Assembly: GCA_023459795.1 (NCBI GenBank)
Contig: JAEWSP010000011.1
Location: 1 to 43,358, forward strand
Direction: 5' to 3'
Length of the DNA stretch: 43,358 nucleotides
From: Bacillota bacterium
Lineage (GTDB): Bacteria; Bacillota_I; Bacilli_A; RFN20; CAG-288
Shown here piece by piece: positions 7,098 to 15,113 of the stretch (positions are counted from its first letter, which is position 1; each line of letters starts with the position of its first letter). Below the pieces are notes generated by a model that had not been told where the DNA came from, did not search any database, and saw nothing but the letters and a program-made list of their open reading frames with translations. A program made the position numbers and the translations under genes.

Positions 7098-8213
7098 ATG
7101 CTAACCCGTTTCTGCGTAAAAGGCTTCCGTGCATTTAGCGGAGAACTGGATTTTCGTTTGGATTCTACCGGAAACTATGATTTCTCCAAGGACTGTGTTA
7201 CGGATGGCATTGTATCCCGCGGACTCATCTACGGAAAGAACGGCTCCGGCAAATCCTCACTTGGATTCGCCCTATTTGACATAGTCTCCCATCTATCCCA
7301 GGGAAAGCTTCTGGATGGAAAGATGGTCAACGGTCCATACCTCAACCTGGATACATTTTCCATAGCGGAGTTCCAATACACTTTCCAGTTCGGAAAAGAC
7401 CATGTGGACTATCTTTACGGAAAAACGTCGCCTTCCGAGCTTGTTTATGAGAAGCTTCTAATAAACGGAAAGGAAAGCCTCTTTATCGACTACAGACATC
7501 CTGAAGAGAAGCGGGTCTCCTTGGAAGGGATTGAAACACTTAACCTAGCAGGGTTTGTGAACAACCATGTCTCTTTGGTCCGTTATATCTATGCCAATTC
7601 CTTAAGCAACGCAAATCCGGTTGTTACTGCCCTTATCTCTTTTGCTGACCATATGCTTTGGTTCCGATCCCTAAGCAACGGAAACCAGTGCACGGGACTG
7701 ATTGAAAACGGAAGCACCCTGGATTCCCTTGTCATCCAGGCCGGAAAGACAAAAGACTTCGAAGCCTTCCTGAACAGCAACAATATCCGGGTAAGCCTTT
7801 CCGAAGAGATGCTTCTTGGAAAGCCGACCATCATGGCTAATTTCCAGAAGGGAGCTGTTCCTCTAATTACGATTGCGTCCAGCGGTACTGTCTCCCTCTG
7901 GCTTTCCTATTGCTGGTCTCTCCGTCTTTCGGAAGTGTCTTTCCTTTTCATCGATGAATTTGATGCTTTCTATCATTTCGAAAGTGCAGCCTCTGTTTTT
8001 GAAAGCATCAAAGCCTCGCAATGCAAACAGGCTTTCCTTACGACACACGACACGTCCCTAATGAACAATCAGGAGACTCGCCCGGATTGCTGTTTCCTGC
8101 TCGCAGACGGAAAGATCAAGTCTCTAAAAGAGTGCACCGGCAAAGAACTCCGGGAAGGGCATAACTTGGAGAAGATCTACCGGAACGGTGGATTCTCTTC
8201 CGACAATGAGTGA
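7098..8213 (+). CDS. AAA/ABC-type ATPase of an RloA/AbiL-like two-gene cassette
   Basis: The start at 7098 is chosen because GAGAGGTGG lies just upstream; it gives 371 residues. The N terminus (LTRFCVKGFRAFSGELDF) is the 'RxFxxFxxF' opening of SMC/RecF-like and OLD-like ATPases. The Walker A motif GKNGSGKSS is at residues 46-54, Walker B LFIDEFDAF at about 283, and a switch His in LTTHDTSLMN at about 315. ATPases of this AAA_21-like type pair with RloB-like proteins in phage-defence loci such as AbiL (AbiLi/AbiLii) and in restriction loci (rloA/rloB). The next gene overlaps by 8 nt and looks like that partner. The defence role is inferred from family and pairing; no restriction or integrase genes are adjacent. 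Confidence 0.75.
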   Translation: MLTRFCVKGFRAFSGELDFRLDSTGNYDFSKDCVTDGIVSRGLIYGKNGSGKSSLGFALFDIVSHLSQGKLLDGKMVNGPYLNLDTFSIAEFQYTFQFGKDHVDYLYGKTSPSELVYEKLLINGKESLFIDYRHPEEKRVSLEGIETLNLAGFVNNHVSLVRYIYANSLSNANPVVTALISFADHMLWFRSLSNGNQCTGLIENGSTLDSLVIQAGKTKDFEAFLNSNNIRVSLSEEMLLGKPTIMANFQKGAVPLITIASSGTVSLWLSYCWSLRLSEVSFLFIDEFDAFYHFESAASVFESIKASQCKQAFLTTHDTSLMNNQETRPDCCFLLADGKIKSLKECTGKELREGHNLEKIYRNGGFSSDNE

Positions 8214-8951
8214 TAGAACTCTTTTCCTCCGGGAAGGAGAGAAAACGGAATGCCGGATCATTGATAGGCTGAACATGGTCTATCCCGGCAATAACTTTAT
8301 GTATCTTCCCCTCCAAGGGAATCTTTATATGTTCTATAAGAAGATTCAGGATCTAGGAGCAGACAGTACGACAGCCGCTGATGCCTTAAGAGAATACTTC
8401 AACGAGAAAGACAGACCCCTCGATTCCTCTTTGCTCAGCTTTTCTTACCTTTACCTAGTGCTTGATTTTGACGACCAGGAAAAGAGCTATGACGAAAAAG
8501 AGAAAAGGAAAATGCGTAAGGAGATGGCCTCCCTTTGTTCCGAAGAAGCAGGAGATTTCGGAAAGCCCCTCCTAGACTTTCCCAAGGTGGAGTCCTACAG
8601 GGATTGTCCCTTAAGGCATCCGGAAGCTTTCTTCTCGACGGGAAAAGGAGTAAGGAAAGAAGATCTTTGGCGTTATAAGGAGATAGTGCAGAAACGGGGC
8701 AACACCTTAGATATAAGCCGTTACAAAGAAGAGGACTTCGACGAAATCTGCAAATGCAGTATCAAGGTTGCTTTCGGTTTGCTCGGGAAAGACTATTTTT
8801 TTCCGCTTTTTCGGATTCTTCTTTTCTTCCTTCCGTTCTGGAGAAAGAAGAAGATATCTTTGCACGGAACGGAGTCATCGTTCCTCTTTTTGAGATGCTG
8901 TTCTTCCTGCCTCTTCTTTTCGGAGAAGCCAAAAGTTATGTTCCTGACTAG
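8206..8951 (+). CDS. RloB/AbiLii-like TOPRIM-type protein, read through a -1 frameshift
   Basis: The ATG at 8206 overlaps the ATPase stop by 8 nt, so translation is probably coupled. Near the N terminus lies LREGEKTE (residues 8-15) and further on LVLDFDDQ (about 82-89), the Glu and Asp-x-Asp pattern of TOPRIM-like RloB proteins. After codon 199 the zero frame runs into a low-quality tail rich in Phe, Leu and Cys, ending at 9003. Shifting -1 at the heptamer T-TTT-TTT (8796-8802, in exactly the right phase) gives a protein-like ending (VLEKEEDIFARNGVIVPLF ... PLLFGEAKSYVPD) stopping at 8951, for 248 residues. That could be a programmed frameshift, transcript slippage, a phase-variable run, a sequence error or a recent mutation. 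The role as partner of the upstream ATPase is inferred. Confidence 0.6.
8796..8802 (+). other. T7 slippery heptamer in the RloB-like gene
   Basis: Seven consecutive T residues sit as T-TTT-TTT relative to the zero frame (codons TAT TTT TTT), the canonical X-XXY-YYZ phase for -1 slippage. About 13 nt downstream a weak 10-bp U/A-rich stem is possible (8816-8825 with 8843-8852). It is pyrimidine/purine-rich and may be chance. Confidence 0.55.
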
Positions 8952-9014
8952 TCTTTTTCTTTTCTCTTTCTCCTCTCCATGGGGTAAACTAGAACCATCG
9001 TAGGAGCGACAAGC

Positions 9015-10280
9015 ATGAAAAAGAAACTGGATCTTTCGGATTATCAGGAAGCCGGACGGGGAAGGCATTTCTTCGGAATCCTGATCGATTTCCTGATTGT
9101 TGCCTTGCTGACCCTCTTCTTCTACGGAGTCCTGGTAAGGCCGGTTGCGGCTATGACACCTTCCGGAAAAGATATCGTTGCTAAATACCAGACCGAGGAG
9201 GAGAAGACGAAGGAGTTTACCTTCGCTACCCACCTCAGGACCAAGGACAGCGACGGAAAGGAAAGGACTCCGGACCAGGAGACGGAATATGCTATCGTCA
9301 CCCTGGTGAAGAGCTCCTGCTACAAGTACGGAATGGCTTTCAAGTCCTGGGACGGAAGCAAGGAGATAGAGAACAGCGTCAGGATCGAAGAAACGAACTT
9401 CTATACGGACAAGGACGGTGCCTACAGCAACGATTCCTTGGCCTACTACTACCTGACTTACCGGAACGACCACCAGAAAGACTATTCCAACAATCCTGTC
9501 CAGATGACCAGGGGGAAACTCAACAACGAGATCCTGAAGCTTTCTTTGGATAACAAGAGCCTAGTCGAAGACACCTTTGTTCCGGAAAGCGATGTGTTTG
9601 TGCTGAGCAGGGCAAATACCACTTTGGCAAACCAGTATATCGAAAAGAACTCCGGAGACGGAAAGACAGTCATCTCCACTCTTTCCGCTTTGCTTAGCGG
9701 TGCCGTCGATACGGCCATCCAGGAGATCGAATCCTACAACACCGTCTACAAAGAGGAAATCCTCCCTCCGTACCAGAAAAGCTTCAAGAAGTACCTCGGA
9801 TACGAGGTCTTGGGTATCTGCATTGCCTATCTCCTTTCCTTCCTCATCGCCTATCTCCTTCTCCCTCTGATTCTCGGCTACGGAAGAACAGCCGGATACA
9901 GGATCATGGGACTGGTTCCGGCAACGGCAGACAATACGACTCCTTCCTTTGTCCGGTTTTTAGGCAAGGACGTGATCCTCTTCATCGAGTTCTTTACCGG
10001 AACGATGATTACTCCTATATTCCTAGGATTCGGATCGGAGATCCTGTATAGTTTCCTGGGTTCCTTGTCACTGCTGCAGATCTACATCCCTCTTGTCCTT
10101 ATCCACTTCGTTTCCATGCTCTTCCTAGGTTTCCAGACCAAAAGCATGGCCTTAAGCGACCTTGTCGGAATCGTAACCCTGGATATCAAGGAGCATAAGG
10201 AGATAGGGCATCTCGATCCGGACGGAAGCAACAGAAGAAGACTTGCTTCGACTAAGAACAGCGAAGGGATCCAAGGCTAG
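9015..10280 (+). CDS. RDD-family multi-spanning membrane protein
   Basis: The 421-residue protein begins with the RDD signature around residues 15-40 (GRGRHFFGILIDFLIV), where the Arg and Asp sit at the start of a helix. About 180 residues of polar, presumably external sequence follow, then four or so helices (about 270-295, 315-340, 345-385). The half after residue 285 (ILGYGRTAGYRIMGLVPAT) fits the second part of the RDD domain, so the external region is an insertion between helices 1 and 2. RDD proteins are membrane proteins of mostly unknown role; some affect ion transport. It has a TAGGAG ribosome site, with a possible TAAACT -10 at 8985-8990. Its stop is immediately followed by the ATG of the ABC ATPase. 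Confidence 0.75.
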   Translation: MKKKLDLSDYQEAGRGRHFFGILIDFLIVALLTLFFYGVLVRPVAAMTPSGKDIVAKYQTEEEKTKEFTFATHLRTKDSDGKERTPDQETEYAIVTLVKSSCYKYGMAFKSWDGSKEIENSVRIEETNFYTDKDGAYSNDSLAYYYLTYRNDHQKDYSNNPVQMTRGKLNNEILKLSLDNKSLVEDTFVPESDVFVLSRANTTLANQYIEKNSGDGKTVISTLSALLSGAVDTAIQEIESYNTVYKEEILPPYQKSFKKYLGYEVLGICIAYLLSFLIAYLLLPLILGYGRTAGYRIMGLVPATADNTTPSFVRFLGKDVILFIEFFTGTMITPIFLGFGSEILYSFLGSLSLLQIYIPLVLIHFVSMLFLGFQTKSMALSDLVGIVTLDIKEHKEIGHLDPDGSNRRRLASTKNSEGIQG

Positions 10281-11690
10281 ATGAAAATCGATCTATGTTC
10301 CCTCTCCCTTTCCTATCCGGAAAAGAAAGGAGAGGAGAAGAAAGCTCTCGACTCCCTTTCCTTATCGATTCCGGACGGCTCCCTCTTCGGGCTTCTTGGC
10401 CCGAGCGGGTGCGGAAAGACAACGACCCTGAACCTGATCGCCGGCCTTCTGAAGCCGGAGGACGGGAAGATCCTCTTCAACGGCAAGGATGCCTCTTCTC
10501 TTCCTCCGGAAGAAAGAGGCATCGGATACGTTCCTCAGGACCCTCTCCTCTATCCCCATATGAGCATCTACCAGAACCTATCCTTCGTTCTTTCTCCGCT
10601 TATCCTAGAAGCAAAGAAGAAAGATGTCCTTCTTTCCGATGTCTCCCTTCTTCTTTCCCTCCTAAAAGGACCGCTTCCTGCTACGGCAGAAGGAGAGACC
10701 AGGAAAAAGAAGGAGCTTTTCCTTGCTAGGACATATTCCTTGTCCCTGAAGGGTTCTTCCTTCCTTTTAGGCCTTATAGAAAAAACGAATAAGAAAGACC
10801 CTAAGCAATGCATAAAGGAAGCTGTTCTTCTGCTGGAAAAGAAAAAGAAGGAAGAGGAAGAAAACCTTTCTAAGAAAGGCATTTCCTTATCTCCCGACTT
10901 CTTCTATCTGAACAAAGACGGAAGCTATGTCATGGAGAAAAGGAAACTAACCCCGGAAGAGATCGACCAACGGATAATAAAAGCAGCAACGGATACGGAT
11001 ATCCTTTCGCTTCTAGAGAGACGTCCCAGGGAGCTAAGCGGCGGAGAAAGGCAGCGTGCGTCTTTGGCAAGGGCACTTGCCAAAAGCCCGAAGGTCCTGC
11101 TTCTGGACGAACCCCTTTCCCATCTCGACCAGAGGCTGAGGCTGGAGATGAGAGAGACTATCCGGGATATCCAGAAGAAGACAAGAATCACGATGGTGTA
11201 TGTAACCCACGACCAGGAAGAAGCAATCGCTATCTGCGATTTCTTTGCGCTTCTGAATAATGGAAAGCTTGTCCAGGAAGGTGTCCCCCAGGAGGTTTAT
11301 TCCGATCCTTCCTCTTTATTTACGGCAAGGTTCTTAGGCCCGTATCCGGCAAACGTCTTCCAGGCGGAGATAAGAAGAGGAAGGCTATTGGTCGGAGAAG
11401 AGGGGATCCTGGAGAGGGTTCCTCTCCAGGACCAGGACGTCCTCTTTGCCCTCAGGCCCAATGCCCTCTTCGGGAAAGGGTCCTGCTATTTGACTCTTGC
11501 TGTCGAAGAAGAGAAGAAGCAGGGAGCAAAGATCGTCATCCAGGGGAAAGACAATAGGCTCTTATCTCCTTTCTTCACCTTCCTTCTTCCTTCTTCTTGT
11601 CCTCTTCCGCTTGGAGAAAACAAAGTATCCTTCTCTTCGGAAGAGATTCTTCTCTTCGACAGAGAAAAAGAAACGAGGATCCGGTTCTAG
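10281..11690 (+). CDS. Sugar-type (MalK/UgpC-like) ABC ATPase with a large insertion
   Basis: The 469-residue ATPase has Walker A GPSGCGKTTT (40-49), Q-loop YVPQD (83-87), signature LSGGERQRAS (252-261), Walker B VLLLDEPLSHLD (272-283), H-loop VTHDQEEA and a C-terminal TOBE-like regulatory region. This is the layout of carbohydrate-importer ATPases such as MalK, UgpC and MsmK, normally about 370 residues. Q-loop and signature are 166 residues apart instead of about 50, so some 115 residues are inserted at about 110-235. The insert is Lys/Glu/Leu-rich and includes a run of charged residues (LEKKKKEEEENLSKK). Mycoplasma UgpC-type ATPases are, as I recall, also enlarged in this region. No permease or binding protein is adjacent, so it may be a shared ATPase for distant transporters. 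It starts right after the RDD stop codon. Confidence 0.88.
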   Translation: MKIDLCSLSLSYPEKKGEEKKALDSLSLSIPDGSLFGLLGPSGCGKTTTLNLIAGLLKPEDGKILFNGKDASSLPPEERGIGYVPQDPLLYPHMSIYQNLSFVLSPLILEAKKKDVLLSDVSLLLSLLKGPLPATAEGETRKKKELFLARTYSLSLKGSSFLLGLIEKTNKKDPKQCIKEAVLLLEKKKKEEEENLSKKGISLSPDFFYLNKDGSYVMEKRKLTPEEIDQRIIKAATDTDILSLLERRPRELSGGERQRASLARALAKSPKVLLLDEPLSHLDQRLRLEMRETIRDIQKKTRITMVYVTHDQEEAIAICDFFALLNNGKLVQEGVPQEVYSDPSSLFTARFLGPYPANVFQAEIRRGRLLVGEEGILERVPLQDQDVLFALRPNALFGKGSCYLTLAVEEEKKQGAKIVIQGKDNRLLSPFFTFLLPSSCPLPLGENKVSFSSEEILLFDREKETRIRF

Positions 11691-11705
11691 ACCGGATCCC
11701 CGTTT
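11677..11705 (+). terminator. Intrinsic terminator overlapping a stop codon
   Basis: GGATCCGGT (11677-11685), loop TCTAG, ACCGGATCC (11691-11699), then CCGTTTT. The 5' arm lies in the last codons of the ABC ATPase and the loop contains its stop. Confidence 0.7.
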
Positions 11706-11708
11706 TGC

Positions 11709-12257
11709 TTATTTCTTCTCTTCTTCCTTCTTCTTCAGCCTGCTTAGGAAATTCTCTTCGTCTTTCTTCTCTTCTTCCGGAGTCTCAATAGGAAGCGGCT
11801 TAGCCGGTTTTCCTTCCTCCTCCCCTAAGGCGGAGAGAAGAAGCGGAACCGGATGCCTGTAATGGTATAAGGCTTGTATGACATAGACGACAGCGATATA
11901 CAGGAACAGGATGCCGACGAAGGTCTGATGAAATTCATTCGTCTCCTCGACTCCGAGGATGAAGGTGGCGATATCCATACCGAGGACGGCAAGAGCAACC
12001 GGAAGGGCAAGTGCCTTATCCAGGAGGCTTGCCTTCTTCCTGTGCTTCCTGGAGAAGAGGGTCCAGAAGAAGGTGCCGATCAGGATCAGGGAGCAGAAGA
12101 AGGAGACCCATACCATAACCTTCCGGAAAGTTCCCTTGATCATCCAGACATGGAGAAGGATCAGGATACCCAGGACCAGGAAGACCGCGGAAAAGACTAG
12201 GAGCTCTATCGTATAGACTTTGATTTCCTTTTTCAGGTCGGTGTTTTCGTTTTCCAT
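11709..12257 (-). CDS. Small four-helix membrane protein of unknown function
   Basis: The 182-residue protein has hydrophobic segments at about 15-38, 44-68, 80-102 and 108-130. A long charged C-terminal tail (EEEKKDEENFLSRLKKKEEEKK region) should be cytoplasmic. No family is recognised. It is convergent with the ABC ATPase gene and divergent from the Nudix gene. The ATG follows a TGG-TATAAT extended -10 by 8 nt with no Shine-Dalgarno site, so its mRNA is probably leaderless. Confidence 0.8.
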   Translation of the reverse strand: MENENTDLKKEIKVYTIELLVFSAVFLVLGILILLHVWMIKGTFRKVMVWVSFFCSLILIGTFFWTLFSRKHRKKASLLDKALALPVALAVLGMDIATFILGVEETNEFHQTFVGILFLYIAVVYVIQALYHYRHPVPLLLSALGEEEGKPAKPLPIETPEEEKKDEENFLSRLKKKEEEKK

Positions 12258-12265
12258 GATTATTT

Positions 12266-12274
12266 ATTATACCA
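12266..12274 (-). promoter_or_regulatory. Extended -10 promoter, leaderless start
   Basis: On the minus strand, TGG-TATAAT (12274-12266) ends 8 nt before the ATG whose first base is 12257, leaving essentially no leader. Confidence 0.6.
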
Positions 12275-12290
12275 AAGAACAGGGAAGAGA

Positions 12291-12313
12291 AAAGACAGGT
12301 TCTTCCTGTCTTT
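12291..12313. repeat. 9-bp inverted repeat between divergent promoters
   Basis: AAAGACAGG (12291-12299) and CCTGTCTTT (12305-12313) are a perfect inverted repeat with a 5-nt loop. It lies between the divergent start regions of the membrane-protein and Nudix genes and covers the -35 position of the former. No gene ends here, so an operator is likelier than a terminator. Confidence 0.4.
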
Positions 12314-12347
12314 GCTGAAAAAGGAAATAAACCTCCTCCTTTTCCTT

Positions 12348-12353
12348 TATAAT
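12348..12353 (+). promoter_or_regulatory. -10 element of the Nudix gene
   Basis: TATAAT at 12348-12353 precedes a leader of about 15-18 nt carrying the Shine-Dalgarno-like AGAAGGA before the ATG at 12377. No clear -35 box. Confidence 0.5.
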
Positions 12354-12376
12354 CTAGGAGAAAGAAGGAACAGGAC

Positions 12377-12967
12377 ATGGATCTGGAGAAAGACCTAGTT
12401 GCCTATAAGCCGTATAACTTCCAGGAGGAAAAGGATAGGACTCTTCTTCTTCAGGCTCTTAGGACGGAGAAGGATGTCTTCCAGAGGAAGAACCGTTTCA
12501 TGCACTTCACGGCTTCCGCCTGGGTCGTAAGCAAGGACAGGACCAAAGTTCTGCTCTGCTTCCACAGGATCTACAACTCCTGGAGCTGGCTTGGCGGTCA
12601 TGCTGACGGAGAAGAGGACCTTGCCGCCGTTGCGGCAAGGGAAGTAAAGGAAGAAAGCGGACTAAGGACGATCACGCTTCTCTCCCCTAGGATCTACTCC
12701 CTGGAGTCCCTGACTGTGGACGGGCATATCAAGAGAGGGGAATACGTATCTTCCCATCTCCACCTCAATGTCACCTACCTCTTCGAAGGAGACGACACTC
12801 TTCCTCTTCTGATCAAGGAAGACGAGAACAGCGGCGTGAAGTGGTTTTTGAAGAAAGAAGCCCTTCTTGCCTCTACGGAGCCCTGGTTTGTCGAACATGT
12901 ATATACGAAGCTGGAAGACAAACTGGATTCCTTTTCCCCACGGGAAGAAGAAAAGAAGATATACTAG
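12377..12967 (+). CDS. Nudix hydrolase
   Basis: The 196-residue protein carries a full Nudix box (GX5EX7REUXEEXGU): a Gly in GGHADGEEDLA at about 73 through REVKEESGL at about 90-98. The Glu residues of REVKEES bind the metal for cleaving a nucleoside-diphosphate-linked substrate. Preceding strands (HFTASAWVVSKDRTKVLLC) and WSWLGGHAD fit isopentenyl-diphosphate-isomerase-like or ADP-ribose-type Nudix folds; the substrate is not predictable. It has its own -10 and Shine-Dalgarno site. The oligopeptidase gene starts 32 nt after its stop and may be co-transcribed. Confidence 0.9.
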   Translation: MDLEKDLVAYKPYNFQEEKDRTLLLQALRTEKDVFQRKNRFMHFTASAWVVSKDRTKVLLCFHRIYNSWSWLGGHADGEEDLAAVAAREVKEESGLRTITLLSPRIYSLESLTVDGHIKRGEYVSSHLHLNVTYLFEGDDTLPLLIKEDENSGVKWFLKKEALLASTEPWFVEHVYTKLEDKLDSFSPREEEKKIY

Positions 12968-12999
12968 AAGCATTGTTTTCATGGAAAGGACAGTATCTT

Positions 13000-14787
13000 A
13001 TGGACGCAAAGAAGAACGAAGTATGGGATCTTTCTAAGATCTACAGATCCGAAGAGGATTTCCTGAAGGATCTTGCCTTGGTCGACAGCAAGATCATCCC
13101 GGAATATACGGGTCTCAAAGGAAAGCTTTCGACTGACGATGGACTGACCAAGTTCTTTGCGCTTACCAGAGAGACGGAAGCCCTGTTATCCAGGCTCGCC
13201 GAGTTTGCCCAGATGCGGGCAGACCTCGACAGGAAGAACGTCAGCAACGTCACGGACGAAAGCAAGGTAGAGCTAAGCTTCAGCAAGCTCAACTCCGCAT
13301 CGAGCTATACGGATCCGGAGATCCTGGCCCTAGGCAAGGACAAGGTGGACGGCTTTATCCGCGTCCATCCGGAGAACAAGGATATGCAGCGTCAGATGGA
13401 TCTTCTCTTCCGGAAGAAGGAGCACATCCTTTCGCCGGCTCTGGAGAAGCTTATCTCCGACTTCGGCCCTATCACCGGAGAAGGAGCTAACCTTTACTCC
13501 CAGCTCACCGTCAGCGACTACACTCCGAAGAAGATCAAGCTGACGGACGGCAAGGAAGTGGAGGTAAACCTTTCCAACTGGACGACTTTGGAAGAGGAAG
13601 CCAAGAACGAAGAGGACAGGAAGAACATCTTCCTCTCCCTCTATTCCTGGTATGACGAACACAAGAACACGTACGGAGAGATCTATTCCAACGTCGTGCA
13701 GTCGGAGCTGAGCCAGATGAAGGCAAGAGGATACAAGTCCATCCTCGACTCCCATCTCGACTCCAACAAGATCCCGGAATCCGTCTTCCTCAACCTGATC
13801 GATGTCGCAAGCACCAACGCAGCTCCGCTTCATAAGTATTATGAGATTAGACGGAAGTACTTAGGACTCGACAAGCACCGTTCCTACGACCGCTTCATTC
13901 CGCTTGCCAGAAGCGAGAAGAAATATACGTTCGAAGAAGCCCAGCAGATCTTCTTCGATTCCATCAAGGATTACCCCGAGGAGTATCAGGAGAAGGCCAA
14001 AGACGTCAACAAGGCCGGTTATATCGATGTCTATCCGAAGGCTGGAAAGAGAACCGGCGGATATTCCTCCGGCGGTGACAACATCCATCCTTATATCCTT
14101 CTCAACTTCACCGGAAGCTTAGAGGATGTCTTCACTCTTGCCCATGAATCCGGTCACTCCGTCCACACCCTGTACAGCGAACAGTACCAGCCTCTCATGA
14201 ACCAGAACTATACCATCTTCGTAGCGGAGATCGCCTCCACCTTCAACGAGCACAACCTCCTCGACTACTTCCTGAAGAAGGGCAACCTCAGCCGGAACGA
14301 CAAGATCGCACTGCTCCAGAAGAGCATCGACCAGATCGTCTCCACCTTCTATCGTCAGACGCTGTTCGGACATTACGAATACCTGGTCAGCCAGATGGCC
14401 GAGAGGAACGAGCCTATCAACTACGAAGTCCTGAACAAGACCATGCAGGGCCTCTACCACACCTACTACGGAATCGACATCTCCGAGGAAGTCCTCAAGC
14501 CCATGGTCTGGGCCTACATCCCGCATCTCTTCTACACTCCGTTCTATGTCTACCAGTATGCCACTTCCTTCACTGCCTCCATGCTCATCTACAAGAAGGC
14601 CAAGGAATCCAGGAAGGGATTCGAGGACTACCTGAAGATGCTCTCCCTCGGCTCCAGCCTCGACCCGATCGACGAAGTCAAGATCGCCGGAGTCGACCTC
14701 ACCAAGAAGGATGCCTTCCTCTCCGTCACGAACCGGATGGAAGAGCTTGTCGATACGTTGGAGAAGGTTCTTTCCGAAAAGGAATAA
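13000..14787 (+). CDS. pepF: Oligoendopeptidase F (M3 family)
   Basis: The ATG at 13000, preceded by GGAAAGGA, gives 595 residues, the usual PepF length. Upstream extension to 12841 has no support. The zinc site HESGH is at about residues 381-385 in LAHESGHSVHTLYS, with the third ligand Glu in the following VAEIASTFNEH helix, as in M3B oligopeptidases. The N-terminal helical domain (WDLSKIYRSEEDFLKDL) and the C-terminal PFYVYQYATSF motif are also typical. It degrades peptides of roughly 7-17 residues in the cytoplasm. It ends at a strong palindromic terminator shared with the convergent acetyltransferase gene. Confidence 0.95.
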   Translation: MDAKKNEVWDLSKIYRSEEDFLKDLALVDSKIIPEYTGLKGKLSTDDGLTKFFALTRETEALLSRLAEFAQMRADLDRKNVSNVTDESKVELSFSKLNSASSYTDPEILALGKDKVDGFIRVHPENKDMQRQMDLLFRKKEHILSPALEKLISDFGPITGEGANLYSQLTVSDYTPKKIKLTDGKEVEVNLSNWTTLEEEAKNEEDRKNIFLSLYSWYDEHKNTYGEIYSNVVQSELSQMKARGYKSILDSHLDSNKIPESVFLNLIDVASTNAAPLHKYYEIRRKYLGLDKHRSYDRFIPLARSEKKYTFEEAQQIFFDSIKDYPEEYQEKAKDVNKAGYIDVYPKAGKRTGGYSSGGDNIHPYILLNFTGSLEDVFTLAHESGHSVHTLYSEQYQPLMNQNYTIFVAEIASTFNEHNLLDYFLKKGNLSRNDKIALLQKSIDQIVSTFYRQTLFGHYEYLVSQMAERNEPINYEVLNKTMQGLYHTYYGIDISEEVLKPMVWAYIPHLFYTPFYVYQYATSFTASMLIYKKAKESRKGFEDYLKMLSLGSSLDPIDEVKIAGVDLTKKDAFLSVTNRMEELVDTLEKVLSEKE

Positions 14788-14791
14788 ACGA

Positions 14792-14819
14792 AAATGCCTC
14801 CCGGCGCCGGGAGGCATTT
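14792..14819. terminator. Bidirectional palindromic terminator
   Basis: A perfect 28-bp palindrome (AAATGCCTCCCGGC followed by its reverse complement) separates convergent pepF and the small acetyltransferase gene. T-richness after the stem is modest on both sides. Confidence 0.65.
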
Positions 14820-14825
14820 CCGTTC

Positions 14826-15074
14826 CTATTTTCCTTCTCCCAGGAGCTTGGAGGCGAAGCTGCACTGACTGGCGAGGAAGAGCCCTTCCCGAAGAGCAAT
14901 CTCCTCTACTTTTTCCACCAGTTTCTTCCCGACCCCCTGGCCCTGAAGGCTCTTGTCGACTCCGGTATGGAGGATAGTCAGAGTCCCCTCCGATACGATG
15001 TAGTCGCATTCCGCAAGGACCTTGCGGTCTTTGGAATAGACGGCAACACGTTCCTCTTCTTCTTCGATTTCCAT
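14826..15074 (-). CDS. Short GNAT-like acetyltransferase (YjdJ type)
   Basis: The start at 15074 gives 82 residues with AAGAGG nearby as ribosome site. The longer open frame running through the opposite-strand phosphatase is rejected. The sequence has a short strand region (KVLAECDYIVSEGTLTILHTGVD), then the CoA-binding QGQGVGKKLVEKVEEIA and a closing LREGLFLASQCSFASKLL. This is the compact N-acetyltransferase family (PF14542-like) whose conserved late Cys sits in this position. Substrate unknown. It is divergent from the phosphoesterase pair, with overlapping promoter elements. Confidence 0.82.
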   Translation of the reverse strand: MEIEEEEERVAVYSKDRKVLAECDYIVSEGTLTILHTGVDKSLQGQGVGKKLVEKVEEIALREGLFLASQCSFASKLLGEGK

Positions 15075-15098
15075 ATTCCTCTTCGTCCTTTCGCTACG

Positions 15099-15104
15099 TA
15101 TAAT
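15099..15104 (+). promoter_or_regulatory. -10 element of the phosphoesterase pair, leaderless
   Basis: TATAAT (15099-15104) ends 9 nt before the ATG at 15114. On the other strand, TATACT/TATTAT within the same 17 bp could serve the divergent acetyltransferase gene, so the two promoters overlap face to face. Confidence 0.55.
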
Positions 15105-15113
15105 ACCAGTATA

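Noticed and set aside
8802..9003. Zero-frame C-terminal tail of the RloB-like protein as the genuine end
   Set aside because: The tail is a Phe/Leu/Cys-rich reading of a polypyrimidine stretch, while the -1 frame gives a more protein-like end; kept as alternative, not as main call.
12841..12999. N-terminal extension of PepF
   Set aside because: It would overlap the Nudix gene out of frame and does not resemble the PepF N terminus; ATG at 13000 has a ribosome site.
13861..15009. Long minus-strand frames opposite pepF
   Set aside because: Shadows of pepF; they run through its terminator and lack ribosome sites.
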